Shown: one piece after another, positions 8,410 through 16,384 of the stretch
Numbering within the stretch: the stretch's first letter is position 1
How the letters are laid out: each line of letters starts with the position of its first letter
NCBI GenBank assembly: GCA_015056975.1
Contig: SVFG01000012.1
Span: 1 to 41,519, forward strand
Source of the DNA: Lachnospiraceae bacterium
GTDB lineage: Bacteria > Bacillota > Clostridia > Lachnospirales > Lachnospiraceae
Length of the DNA stretch: 41,519 nucleotides
Reading direction: 5' to 3'
Notes under the pieces: model-generated
What the model saw: the letters and a program-made list of their open reading frames with translations, nothing else
The model's database searches: none
Told to the model about the DNA's origin: nothing
Program-made: the position numbers and the translations under genes

Positions 8410-8881
8410 TGCCATAAGTGTGCTGCCGTTTTTATATGCCAAGCGCTTCGAGCGGGTGGAGGAGTGTCTGTATTTTTATTATCAGCACAATGCGTCCACG
8501 GTTCACACGGTTGATATCGGCAGATGTAAGGACCGCATACTGGCGATGGAGCTTTATAAAAAGCAGTGTGTGGAAAGGGGCTTTTACGACAGGTTTCAAA
8601 AAGAAATGGATTACAAAATTTTTGAACTGGGCTATCGCAATACCTTGTTTTCGTACATGCAGGCCAAAAGCATTCCGGGTTACGGGTTTGTAGCAGGGCT
8701 TAGAAAATTTTTGATAGAGCAGGTGCCGGAGTTTGCCCAAAATGAGTATTATCAGAAGCTGGTGGACCCTGAGACGAAGAAGCTGGTGGGGCTGCACCGC
8801 AAGAGTAATCTGCTGTTTATCTGTTATTACAAGGCGCTGTATTGCTATCGGAAGTTAAGGTATCGCAATAAGCAGGGCTGA
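8402..8881 (+). pseudogene. GT2 glycosyltransferase, C-terminal half (frameshifted gene)
   Basis: This frame continues the preceding GT2 from DNAISVLPFLYAKRFERVEECLYFYYQHNASTVH, a pattern typical of the C-terminal half of capsule GT2 enzymes (after the F-Y-E-D site). The frame has an ATG at 8402, exactly at the junction, but no ribosome site, so independent translation is unlikely. No simple-sequence tract is present at the junction, which argues against slippage-based phase variation. The ORF can be opened further upstream to 8366, but that part is out-of-frame sequence of the N-terminal half. Together with 7852-8409 it would form one protein of about 343 residues. Confidence 0.8.
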
Positions 8882-8893
8882 AAGGGTTGAACC

Positions 8894-9958
8894 ATGAAGG
8901 AAAGAATTTATGTGTGCCATACCTATTATCATGTGTATGTGACATTTTTAAAAGAGTTGAATTTGCCGAAAGAGAAGCGGGGACAAGCCACGCTGGTGCT
9001 CAGCAGGATGTCCAATGATTTTGAACAGCTGAAGGAACGTGTGGAGCGTACCGGACTGTTTGAATCGGTTGTGGAATATGATGAAAAGAGGGAGGATTAT
9101 TTTCCGCAGCTGGATAAATACCGTAAGGATAGGGGTAATATCGTATCGAATATGATTGCCCGCATTATTTTCACAAAGAAGCTGGCAAAGCTGAATGCAC
9201 CCTACATACCGGTTAACTTTAAGGAATATAAGGATATTTATGTGTATTGCGACAGCGACCCCATCGGTTATTACCTGAATTGGAAGCGTATCCCCTATCA
9301 TGCGGTGGAGGATGGACTCAACTGTCTGGTAAATTTTGATGCGGCGCGATATGATAATCGGGGCAATTTCAATCTCAAGGTATTTTTTTCGCGTAAGCTG
9401 AATCTGATTTTTATCCAGAACGGATACGGTAAGTATTGCATTGATATGGAGGTCAATGATATTGCCGCAATCAAGGAGCCCTGCCCGCAGTATATTGAAT
9501 TGAAACGGCAGGCGTTGGTGGACGGTCTTGACGAGGAAGGTAAAGAGCTTATCATTCAGGCATTTGTTCGCGATTATGATGCCCTGCAAAAGCAGATTGC
9601 AGAGTGTGAGGGAAAGCGTGACAAGGTCCTGATTTTGACAGAGCCACTGTGTGATTTGGAGACCAGGGAGAGGCTTTTTCGAGATATTATTAAAATGTAT
9701 GAGGATGAGTATCTGGTGTTTATCAAGCCCCATCCCAGAGATGTTTTAGACTACCGTAAGGTGTTTGCGGAGTATCCGCAGTTTGACGGTGCGATTCCCA
9801 TGGAGCTTTTAAACTTTTTCCCGAATTTACGGTTCCGCAAGGTGATTGGTGTGTGGACGGAGATGAAAGCCCTTCATTTTGCAGATGAGGTTATCCGTTT
9901 GGGAGCGGAGTTTATGGATAAGTATGAATCGCCCGATGTGCATGAAGGGGTTAGTTGA
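8894..9958 (+). CDS. Sialyltransferase-like glycosyltransferase (GT52/polysialyltransferase type)
   Basis: This is a 354-residue cytoplasmic protein without membrane segments. It begins with IYVCHTYYHVYVT, similar to the N-terminus of bacterial GT52 and polysialyltransferase-like proteins. The two hallmark motifs of bacterial sialyltransferases are present: an acidic-acidic-Gly motif at 139-141 (VEDGLN) and an HP motif at 280-281 (IKPHPRD). By family knowledge such enzymes use CMP-activated nonulosonic acids. The locus encodes four steps toward CMP-pseudaminic acid (pseB, pseC, pseH-like, pseF), so I infer transfer of pseudaminic acid or a related nonulosonate; the donor is not proven. It is the last gene of the pseB unit, 12 bases after the broken GT2, and is followed by a new promoter rather than an obvious terminator. 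Confidence 0.7.
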   Translation: MKERIYVCHTYYHVYVTFLKELNLPKEKRGQATLVLSRMSNDFEQLKERVERTGLFESVVEYDEKREDYFPQLDKYRKDRGNIVSNMIARIIFTKKLAKLNAPYIPVNFKEYKDIYVYCDSDPIGYYLNWKRIPYHAVEDGLNCLVNFDAARYDNRGNFNLKVFFSRKLNLIFIQNGYGKYCIDMEVNDIAAIKEPCPQYIELKRQALVDGLDEEGKELIIQAFVRDYDALQKQIAECEGKRDKVLILTEPLCDLETRERLFRDIIKMYEDEYLVFIKPHPRDVLDYRKVFAEYPQFDGAIPMELLNFFPNLRFRKVIGVWTEMKALHFADEVIRLGAEFMDKYESPDVHEGVS

Positions 9959-10001
9959 CAAAATAAACGATAAAACGATGATTATATTTATGGTTGTTCG
10001 A

Positions 10002-10030
10002 TTGACTTTTCCGTGGAATTGTGGTATTGT
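10002..10030 (+). promoter_or_regulatory. Promoter for the coiled-coil gene (TTGACT-N17-TATTGT)
   Basis: TTGACT at 10002-10007 and TATTGT at 10025-10030 are 17 bases apart, 56 bases ahead of the ATG at 10086. The -35 box differs from the TTGCC type used by the glycan genes. Confidence 0.55.
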
Positions 10031-10085
10031 AATGTTGTAAGGGCGTAAGACGTTTTGCGGTACGAGAAGGCGGAAAGAGAGAGCA

Positions 10086-10598
10086 ATGAACGAAACTGAA
10101 AAACTGGATATTATTATCCGAGAAGTAGGCGGTCTGAGGACTGAGATGCAGGACATGAAGTCAGAAATGCAGGACATGAAGTCGGACATACGGGAACTGA
10201 AAGCAGATGTACGGGACTTGCAAACGGATGTAAAGGAACTGCAGACGGATGTAAAGGAACTGCAGACGGATGTAAAGGAACTGCAAACGGATGTAAAGGG
10301 CTTGAAAACGGATGTAAAGGAACTGCAAACAGGCATGCAGACCTTGCAGTCTGAAGTAGATATTATGCAAATGGATATCGATAAGTTACAGACTTCCATG
10401 AAGCGTGTTGAATTGCATCTTGAAAATGTTACAGATAAGAATATCCGTATAGTAGCAGAGGGGCATCTCGATTTGTACAACAAGCTGTCAGAGGCAGCGA
10501 GAGTTAGCAATAATGAAGAGATGCTTGGTATTAGGGTTAATATTTTGGAAGAGGATGTGCGGCTGATAAAAGAAGCCATTGCATTCATGCCGGCATAA
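10086..10598 (+). CDS. Small coiled-coil protein with heptad repeats, function unknown
   Basis: A 170-residue soluble protein with no signal peptide or membrane segment. Residues 17-94 form an uninterrupted heptad ladder with hydrophobic residues at 17, 24, 31, 38, 45 and so on. Its core is five near-identical LQTDVKE units coded by a DNA-level tandem repeat, so a long parallel coiled coil is expected. The C-terminal part (KRVELHLENVTDKNIRIVAEGHLDLYNKL...RVNILEEDVRLIKEAI) resembles small uncharacterised coiled-coil proteins that I recall from Clostridia, whose repeat number varies. Nothing links it biochemically to glycan synthesis. It has its own promoter and terminator and therefore looks like a separate single-gene unit inserted between pseB and pseC. 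Function is not assigned. Confidence 0.85.
   Translation: MNETEKLDIIIREVGGLRTEMQDMKSEMQDMKSDIRELKADVRDLQTDVKELQTDVKELQTDVKELQTDVKGLKTDVKELQTGMQTLQSEVDIMQMDIDKLQTSMKRVELHLENVTDKNIRIVAEGHLDLYNKLSEAARVSNNEEMLGIRVNILEEDVRLIKEAIAFMPA
10218..10322 (+). repeat. Coding minisatellite, five 21-bp units
   Basis: Five direct 21-bp units, each starting at a Leu codon and reading approximately CTGCAAACGGATGTAAAGGA plus one base, encode L-Q-T-D-V-K-E (fourth unit ends in G, fifth begins L-K). Two further, diverged 21-bp units (M-Q-D-M-K-S-E) precede at about 10146-10187. The unit is a multiple of three, so gain or loss of copies would keep the frame and lengthen the coiled coil by one heptad. Confidence 0.9.
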
Positions 10599-10605
10599 AA
10601 ATGAC

Positions 10606-10633
10606 GGGGTGGTACACATGTACCGCCTCTTTT
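10606..10633 (+). terminator. Rho-independent terminator
   Basis: A 10-bp stem (GGGGTGGTAC with GTACCGCCTC, two G-T pairs) closes an ACAT loop and is followed by TTTT. It begins 7 bases after the coiled-coil gene's stop codon and precedes the pseC promoter. Confidence 0.85.
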
Positions 10634-10645
10634 GCAACATAAAAA

Positions 10646-10674
10646 TTGCCATTTATGAAATAATATGCTATGAT
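10646..10674 (+). promoter_or_regulatory. Promoter for pseC-glmM (TTGCCA-N17-TATGAT)
   Basis: TTGCCA at 10646-10651 and TATGAT at 10669-10674 are 17 bases apart with TGC before the -10. The 15 bases ending in the -10 box, AATAATATGCTATGA, are identical to those of the pseB promoter. Confidence 0.8.
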
Positions 10675-10700
10675 ATTGTTTGATTTAAAGGAGGTATTCC

Positions 10701-11894
10701 ATGGAACAATTAGCGATATTTGGTGGGACTCCCGTGAGGGAAACACCCATTTCATATGGAAAACAGTTTATAGATGAGGATGATATACAAGCGGTTGTGG
10801 AAGCGCTTAAGAGCGATTATCTGACCGGCGGACCTCAAATAGAAGAATTGGAGAAGAGATTGTGTGAAATTACCGGTGCAAAATACGCGGTAGCAGTAAG
10901 CAACGGTACGGCAGCACTTCATTTGGCGGCATTGACAGCCGGTTTTTCTGAGGGAGATGAGGTGATTGTCAGCCCCATAACCTTTGCGGCTTCAGCCAAT
11001 TGTGTGTTGTATTGCGGAGCAAAACCTGTATTTGCGGATATCAACCCGGAAACCTACAATATTGATCCGGCATGCATAGAGAAGCTGATTACGCCACGGA
11101 CCAAAGGAATTGTGGCAGTGGATTTTACGGGACAGGCGGTGCAGCTGGATGAAATCAGACAGATTGCAAGAGAACATAATTTGATTTTGATTGAGGATGC
11201 AGCCCATGCCATTGGCACTAAATATAAAGGACAGCCGGTGGGCAGTATTGCGGACATGACCTGCTTCAGCTTCCACCCGGTGAAGACGGTAACCGGTGGC
11301 GAGGGCGGTGCCATCACCACCAACAATGAGGAGTTTTATCACAGGCTGATGCGTCTGCGTACCCACGGAATTACCCGTAATCAGGCGGAGATGGTACATC
11401 CCACGGATGCAGCATGGTACAATGAGCAGGTAGAGCTGGGCTACAATTACCGTATTACGGATTTTCAGGCGGCGCTTCTTTGCAGCCAGCTGAATAAGCT
11501 GGAGCGCTTTTCAAAGCGCAGGAGAGAGATTGTAGAGCGTTACGACAGAGAGCTTGCCGGAGTGCCGGAGGTGATTGTACAAAAGGAAATTCCGGAATCG
11601 GATACCACCAGACATTTGTATATCCTCAGATTAAATTTGGAAAAACTTACCTGCGACAGAAGACAGTTTTTTGATGCTATGCGCGCAGAGAATATTTGTC
11701 CGCAGGTGCACTATTTGCCGGTGTATTGGCATTCCTACTATGAGAAGCTAGGTTATCGTAAGGGAATTTGTCCCAATGCGGAAAAGCTTTACGATGAAAT
11801 TATGAGTATCCCGTTGTTTTTTTCCTTGACGGATAAAGAAGTTGGAGATACAATTTGTGCTATAAAGAAAATAGTTGCATACTATAAAGCATAG
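10701..11894 (+). CDS. pseC: UDP-4-amino-4,6-dideoxy-N-acetyl-beta-L-altrosamine transaminase, PseC
   Basis: This PLP-dependent aminotransferase of the DegT/DnrJ/EryC1 family catalyses the second step of pseudaminic acid synthesis, aminating the PseB product at C4 with glutamate. The protein has 397 residues, as expected. Key motifs are LTGGPQIEELE, the cofactor-binding SNGTAALHLAA, IEDAAHAIG, and FSFHPVKTVTGGEGG, in which Lys195 is the Schiff-base lysine. The C-terminal VHYLPVYWHSYYEKLGY is a strong PseC match. A perfect AAAGGAGG lies before the ATG. It is followed by glmM after 30 bases under the same promoter. It is separated from pseB by about 4.4 kb and one unrelated gene, but it shares the pseB promoter type. 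Confidence 0.93.
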   Translation: MEQLAIFGGTPVRETPISYGKQFIDEDDIQAVVEALKSDYLTGGPQIEELEKRLCEITGAKYAVAVSNGTAALHLAALTAGFSEGDEVIVSPITFAASANCVLYCGAKPVFADINPETYNIDPACIEKLITPRTKGIVAVDFTGQAVQLDEIRQIAREHNLILIEDAAHAIGTKYKGQPVGSIADMTCFSFHPVKTVTGGEGGAITTNNEEFYHRLMRLRTHGITRNQAEMVHPTDAAWYNEQVELGYNYRITDFQAALLCSQLNKLERFSKRRREIVERYDRELAGVPEVIVQKEIPESDTTRHLYILRLNLEKLTCDRRQFFDAMRAENICPQVHYLPVYWHSYYEKLGYRKGICPNAEKLYDEIMSIPLFFSLTDKEVGDTICAIKKIVAYYKA

Positions 11895-11924
11895 AGGAAT
11901 GCATTTGAAAGGGAGAGTTTTTAT

Positions 11925-13277
11925 ATGGGAAAATATTTTGGCACTGACGGCTTCAGAGGAGAAGCAAACAAGGAACTGACTGCAGATCATGCATACAAAA
12001 TCGGTCGTTTCCTTGGCTGGTATTATCAACACAAAGAGGAGGATGAGAGATGTAAGGTGGTAATCGGTAAGGATACACGCCGTTCCTCCTATATGTATGA
12101 GTATGCGCTGGTAGCGGGACTGACTGCTTCAGGAGCGGATGCATATCTGCTTCATGTTACCACTACCCCCAGTGTGTCTTATGTTACCAGAACTGAAAAT
12201 TTTGACTGTGGTATTATGATTTCCGCCAGCCATAATCCTTATTATGACAATGGTATTAAGCTGTTAAATGCCAACGGTGAAAAAATGGATGAGGAGACAA
12301 TCTTAAAGATTGAGGATTATCTCGACGGCAAGAGCGGCGAGGTGCCCTACGCTGAGAAGGAAAATATCGGATGCACCGTGGATTATGCTGCAGGCCGTAA
12401 CCGTTACATTGGTTACCTGATTTCCCTGGCTACCAGATCCTACAGGGATAAGAAGGTGGGTCTGGACTGTGCTAACGGAAGCTCTTGGATGATTGCAAAG
12501 AGTGTATTTGACGCTTTGGGTGCCAAGACATATGTGATTAACAATCAGCCGGATGGTGTGAACATCAATACAAATTGCGGTTCTACACATATTGAGGGAC
12601 TTCAGAAGTTTGTGGTAGAGAACGGTCTGGATGTAGGCTTTGCCTTTGACGGTGACGCTGATCGTTGTCTCTGTGTGGATGAGAACGGTAATCTGGTGGA
12701 TGGTGATGCCATCATGTACATTTATGGTTGCTACTTAAAAGAGCGTGGAAAGCTGTTTGGCAACAAGGTTGTAACCACTGTTATGTCCAATTTCGGTCTT
12801 TACAAGGCGTTTGATGCAATGGATATCGAATATGAGAAGACTGCAGTGGGTGACAAGTATGTGTATGAGAATATGGTGCAGAACGGCTACCGTCTGGGCG
12901 GTGAGCAGTCCGGTCATATTATTTTTAAGAAGTATGCGACTACCGGTGACGGTATTCTCACAGCCATCAAAATGATGGAGGTTATGCTGGAAAAGAAGAA
13001 GACGCTCAGTGAGCTGGCTTCTCCCTTCAAGGTATTCCCTCAGGTGCTCAAGAATATCCGTGTGACCGACAAGCGTCAGGCACAGGATGACAGTGACGTA
13101 CAGGCAGCAGTTAAAGAGGTCGCAGACGCCCTGGGAGATGACGGACGTATTCTCGTAAGAGAGAGCGGCACAGAGCCTGTTGTACGCGTAATGGTAGAAG
13201 CGGGAGACATTGAGACCTGTCAGAAGTATGTGGATAAGGTAATTGATGTGATTATTGCAAAGGGATATGCATTATAA
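11925..13277 (+). CDS. glmM: Phosphoglucosamine mutase
   Basis: The enzyme converts glucosamine-6-phosphate to glucosamine-1-phosphate, the route to UDP-GlcNAc, which is the substrate of PseB and of peptidoglycan synthesis. The 450-residue alpha-D-phosphohexomutase has all four active-site elements: the phosphoserine loop SASHNP (Ser102), metal loop DGDADR (242-247), sugar-binding loop GGEQSGH (325-331) and phosphate-binding RESGTEP near the C-terminus. The N-terminus (YFGTDGFRG) and GGEQSGHIIF favour GlmM over phosphomannomutase. Since manC and manA are present but no separate phosphomannomutase is seen in the window, activity on mannose phosphate is possible but not shown. It ends in a strong terminator. 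Confidence 0.85.
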   Translation: MGKYFGTDGFRGEANKELTADHAYKIGRFLGWYYQHKEEDERCKVVIGKDTRRSSYMYEYALVAGLTASGADAYLLHVTTTPSVSYVTRTENFDCGIMISASHNPYYDNGIKLLNANGEKMDEETILKIEDYLDGKSGEVPYAEKENIGCTVDYAAGRNRYIGYLISLATRSYRDKKVGLDCANGSSWMIAKSVFDALGAKTYVINNQPDGVNINTNCGSTHIEGLQKFVVENGLDVGFAFDGDADRCLCVDENGNLVDGDAIMYIYGCYLKERGKLFGNKVVTTVMSNFGLYKAFDAMDIEYEKTAVGDKYVYENMVQNGYRLGGEQSGHIIFKKYATTGDGILTAIKMMEVMLEKKKTLSELASPFKVFPQVLKNIRVTDKRQAQDDSDVQAAVKEVADALGDDGRILVRESGTEPVVRVMVEAGDIETCQKYVDKVIDVIIAKGYAL

Positions 13278-13290
13278 TGGAATAGTAGAT

Positions 13291-13325
13291 AAGCGCCTGA
13301 CGGAAACTCCTGTCAGGCGCTTTTG
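13291..13325 (+). terminator. Rho-independent terminator after glmM
   Basis: An 11-bp stem, AAGCGCCTGAC with GTCAGGCGCTT (13291-13301 and 13312-13322), encloses a 10-nt loop and is followed by TTG, with the last Ts of the tract forming the stem base. Confidence 0.9.
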
Positions 13326-13350
13326 TGCAGTGGAGGCTGTGATGTAGAAA

Positions 13351-13379
13351 TTGCCATTTTTAATAGCCTATGATATAAT
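13351..13379 (+). promoter_or_regulatory. Promoter for 13441-18925 operon (TTGCCA-N17-TATAAT)
   Basis: TTGCCA at 13351-13356 and TATAAT at 13374-13379 have a 17-base spacer that ends in TGA. The open reading frame downstream can be extended back to a TTG that is itself the -35 box, so the true gene start must be further down. Confidence 0.8.
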
Positions 13380-13440
13380 GACTTTGTATGCGTATAAGCC
13401 ACAAGTCCGTAGTTTGCGACGGGTGACAGAAGGGAACGGC

Positions 13441-14700
13441 ATGAAAGCAGTAAGAAGAGATAAAATAGCAGATGCGGTGATATTCGGGGTGCTGCTTGCG
13501 GCGGTGTCAGCGGTAATGTTTACACTGTTTTACCGGCAAACCCTGGGAAGCGAGGCACTGTATCATTCTGATATGAAGGCATATATACTGGAAATGCAGG
13601 GGCTGGAGAGCGGTTATGAGTTCCCTTACCCTGTATTCTTTAAGCTGTCAGCGTTGATTCATTTGTTTGCGGGACCGCAGATGGCAGTGGCAATTGCCAC
13701 AATGCTGTTAAACAGTCTGGCGATTATGGTGACGAAGCTGGCGTTTAACCATCTGCTGCCAAGAAAAGGCGTGGCAGATGGTGCGTTGCTCAGCATTCTG
13801 TCGATAGCTTTGTTTTTTGTATCCATGTTAACGGTGCCGGAGGGACTTTATCTGCCGGGTATCTATAGGAGATATCTGGGAGTGTTTACCCCCAATCCCT
13901 TTCATAACGCTACCTATTTGGCGGCGAGACCCTTTGCCATTCTTGCTTTTTTGTGGTTTGTAAAGCTTTTGCCGGTGTATGAAAAGGAGGCGGGGCGCAA
14001 GCTCATTGGCGACTATATTTTGTTTTCGGTATTTTTGCTTTTGGCGACCATGACAAAGCCGAGCTTCACGCTGGTGCTTGTGAGTACGGCGGGACTGATT
14101 ATGCTTTATCGTCTGATTCGCTCACGGTTTCAAAATCTGGTGCCCACATTGCTGTTTGGACTGGCGTTTGTGCCAACCTTTATTGATTTGTTGTATCAGT
14201 ATAAGGGTGTATTTGTGCCGGAGGAAGGTGTGGAAGGCGGCCTGGGCTTTTGCTTCGGTGAAGTTTGGGGCAAGTACTGTGGGAATCTGCCGTTGGCTGT
14301 GTGCTTAGGCGTAGGTTTTCCCCTGGCAGTGTTGGTGGCGAATTTTAAGAAATGTAAAAAGAACACCATGTTTCTTTTTTCCTGGCAGCTATATGCAGTG
14401 GGATTTGCCGAGGCGTTTTTCCTATATGAGAAAGGGTTCCGCAAATTTGATTTCAATTTTTCCTGGGGATATATCTGTGGTATGTTCTTTTGCCACTTTG
14501 CAGCATTGCTTGTCCTTTTGCAGGTGACAAAAGAGGAAGCGGCGCGTCGTCATGAGGCGGTTCTGCCGGATGATGCATTTTGGAAGAAGCCCGCTTTCAG
14601 AAGAGCGTTGATTGTTTTGCAGTGGCTTGCCTTTATAGGACATCTGGTATGCGGACTGATGTATTTTTATGATATCTTTGGCGGTGCCATGTATTATTAA
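13441..14700 (+). CDS. Multi-pass membrane protein, possibly GT-C-like
   Basis: A 419-residue membrane protein with about nine or ten hydrophobic segments. After the first segment there is a short outside loop with HSDMKAYILEM, an acidic motif in the place where GT-C glycosyltransferases carry their catalytic Asp; this is suggestive only. I do not recognise a named family. The longest frame starts at 13351 on the -35 box of the promoter, so the start is set to ATG 13441, which has an AGAAGGGAA ribosome site ten bases upstream and begins with a short basic MKAVRRDK segment before the first helix. It is the first gene of an operon with a second large membrane protein and an MBOAT/SGNH pair, so a role in assembling or modifying the surface glycan is likely. 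Confidence 0.7.
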   Translation: MKAVRRDKIADAVIFGVLLAAVSAVMFTLFYRQTLGSEALYHSDMKAYILEMQGLESGYEFPYPVFFKLSALIHLFAGPQMAVAIATMLLNSLAIMVTKLAFNHLLPRKGVADGALLSILSIALFFVSMLTVPEGLYLPGIYRRYLGVFTPNPFHNATYLAARPFAILAFLWFVKLLPVYEKEAGRKLIGDYILFSVFLLLATMTKPSFTLVLVSTAGLIMLYRLIRSRFQNLVPTLLFGLAFVPTFIDLLYQYKGVFVPEEGVEGGLGFCFGEVWGKYCGNLPLAVCLGVGFPLAVLVANFKKCKKNTMFLFSWQLYAVGFAEAFFLYEKGFRKFDFNFSWGYICGMFFCHFAALLVLLQVTKEEAARRHEAVLPDDAFWKKPAFRRALIVLQWLAFIGHLVCGLMYFYDIFGGAMYY

Positions 14701-14723
14701 GTGTTCGGAAAGAATGGTGGAAG

Positions 14724-16364
14724 ATGAATAAAAAGAGAACCCTGTTAACCGGTCTGGTGACGGTGTGTATATTGGTGGCGGCGATGCTTATCTGCCCCCC
14801 ATATTATTCGATGAATGATGATGTTATGATGAAAAGTATTCTGTCAGGTGCCTATACGGGTACGCCTGATGGACATGCCATATATATGAAATATCCGCTT
14901 ACAGGAATTTTGAGTCTGTTGTACCGCATTTTGCCTGTTGTTCCATGGTTTGAACTGTTTATGACCATGTGCTTTATTGTGGCCATAGCGGCTGTTGTGG
15001 TACGTGTGCAGGGCATGCTTGCGCAGAAGGACGGGAAGCTTACAGGCTTTGCATGGGGGCTTGGGGCAGGTGCAATCAGCTTGGTGTTTACATTGTTTGT
15101 GCCGCAGATTTTTACCCTGCATTACACCCTGGTGGCAGCCATGATGGGAAGCTGCGGATTGTTTTTACTGTTGACGGGTGGCGGTGTAGTTTCAATTGTT
15201 CTGCTACTGCTTACTTACTGCATCCGTAGTCAGGTGTTTTTCCTGCTCTTACCGTTTCTGCTGGTTTCTGTACTATGGAACATCATTGATAAAAATATTC
15301 GTCCCATGTGCAGACAGGTTTTGATTCTCGGATTAGGTATTGTAATCTGCATGGCATGGAACGGAATCATGTACCGGTCTACGGAATGGAAGCAGTATGA
15401 GGTATATAATGAAAGCCGTACTAAGCTGTACGATTATGATAAGCTCCTGCCGTATGAGGGCAATGAGGCGGATTTTGAAAAGCTTGGTATCAGCGAAATA
15501 CAACACCGCCTGATGGATGAATATGTGCTTGTACTGGCGGATGATATCACTCCGGAAATGATGAATGCGGCTGCGCAGCTCACAGCCTCAAGAAAGGAAG
15601 CAGGGCAAAGCTTCACCGAGTATCTGATATATTGTGTCAAAGAGTACTACTACCATTTGCGATACAATGACGGCCCGTATAATTATCTGCTGATAGCAGG
15701 TTATGTCGGAGTCTTTGTCTTACTGATATGTCGGAAAAAGTGGTGGAAGACGGCGTTACTTGGCTGCATGCTGGGTGGAAGAAGTCTGATTTGGATATAT
15801 TTGATTTGGCAGGGAAGATTTCCGGAACGTGTCTACGTTTCCCTCTATTTTTTGGATCTTATGATTTTGACAGGTATGCTGCTGCAATTGCTAAAAGAGT
15901 GCAAGAGAAAGCGTTTTTTTACTGGGGCGTGCATTGCCGTAAGCGTTGCATTGCTTGGCGTAGGAATCAGTCAATGCGTGATGATGACGAAGCGCGTTGA
16001 GGTACATTCAGACAAGCATGAGGAGTGGCGAGCTCTAAAGGAGTATTGTGAAGACAATCCGGAGTATACATTCCTTGTGGACGTTTATTCTACGGTTGAC
16101 TACAGCGGAAAGGTCTGGGAACAGCCGGTTCGGGAGAATTATGTGCTGGCCGGAGGTTGGATGAGTAACAGCCCGTTGCTGAAAGATAAAGTATCGTCCC
16201 TAAAAGCAGAAGAGTGTTGTTATGTTATTTCTGCGGACAGGGATGTCGACTGGTTGCATGAATATTGCAAACAACGTTTAAATGGTGTACAGATTGAGAA
16301 AACTGACAGTATCAGTCAAAATGGAAGGGTGTTATTTGACATCTACCGTATGGCTGAAAAGTAA
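14724..16364 (+). CDS. Large multi-pass membrane protein, possibly GT-C-like
   Basis: A 546-residue protein with an N-terminal membrane segment, then a loop containing the acidic motif YYSMNDDVMMKSIL, and roughly ten more membrane segments. A soluble domain after the last segment (about residues 430-546) probably faces outside. An acidic motif in the first outer loop plus a C-terminal soluble domain fits a GT-C-type, polyprenol-phosphate-sugar-dependent glycosyltransferase, but no specific family is recognised. It lies 23 bases after the previous membrane protein, with a GGTGGAAG site before the ATG, and 20 bases ahead of the MBOAT gene. Comparable N-D-D loops in clostridial glycan loci are known to me only as uncharacterised proteins. 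Confidence 0.65.
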   Translation: MNKKRTLLTGLVTVCILVAAMLICPPYYSMNDDVMMKSILSGAYTGTPDGHAIYMKYPLTGILSLLYRILPVVPWFELFMTMCFIVAIAAVVVRVQGMLAQKDGKLTGFAWGLGAGAISLVFTLFVPQIFTLHYTLVAAMMGSCGLFLLLTGGGVVSIVLLLLTYCIRSQVFFLLLPFLLVSVLWNIIDKNIRPMCRQVLILGLGIVICMAWNGIMYRSTEWKQYEVYNESRTKLYDYDKLLPYEGNEADFEKLGISEIQHRLMDEYVLVLADDITPEMMNAAAQLTASRKEAGQSFTEYLIYCVKEYYYHLRYNDGPYNYLLIAGYVGVFVLLICRKKWWKTALLGCMLGGRSLIWIYLIWQGRFPERVYVSLYFLDLMILTGMLLQLLKECKRKRFFTGACIAVSVALLGVGISQCVMMTKRVEVHSDKHEEWRALKEYCEDNPEYTFLVDVYSTVDYSGKVWEQPVRENYVLAGGWMSNSPLLKDKVSSLKAEECCYVISADRDVDWLHEYCKQRLNGVQIEKTDSISQNGRVLFDIYRMAEK

Positions 16365-16384
16365 CTGTCGGAAAGGTTGTTTAG

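Noticed and set aside
8395..8410. Phase-variable slippage site as the cause of the GT2 break
   Set aside because: There is no homopolymer or short tandem repeat at the junction, so slippage is not supported.
10218..10322. CRISPR array
   Set aside because: The 21-bp units are contiguous, without spacers, and in frame with a coiled-coil protein.
9827..10588. A 253-codon minus-strand frame opposite the coiled-coil gene
   Set aside because: Its repeats are the mirror of the 21-bp units; the + strand gene has promoter, ribosome site and terminator.
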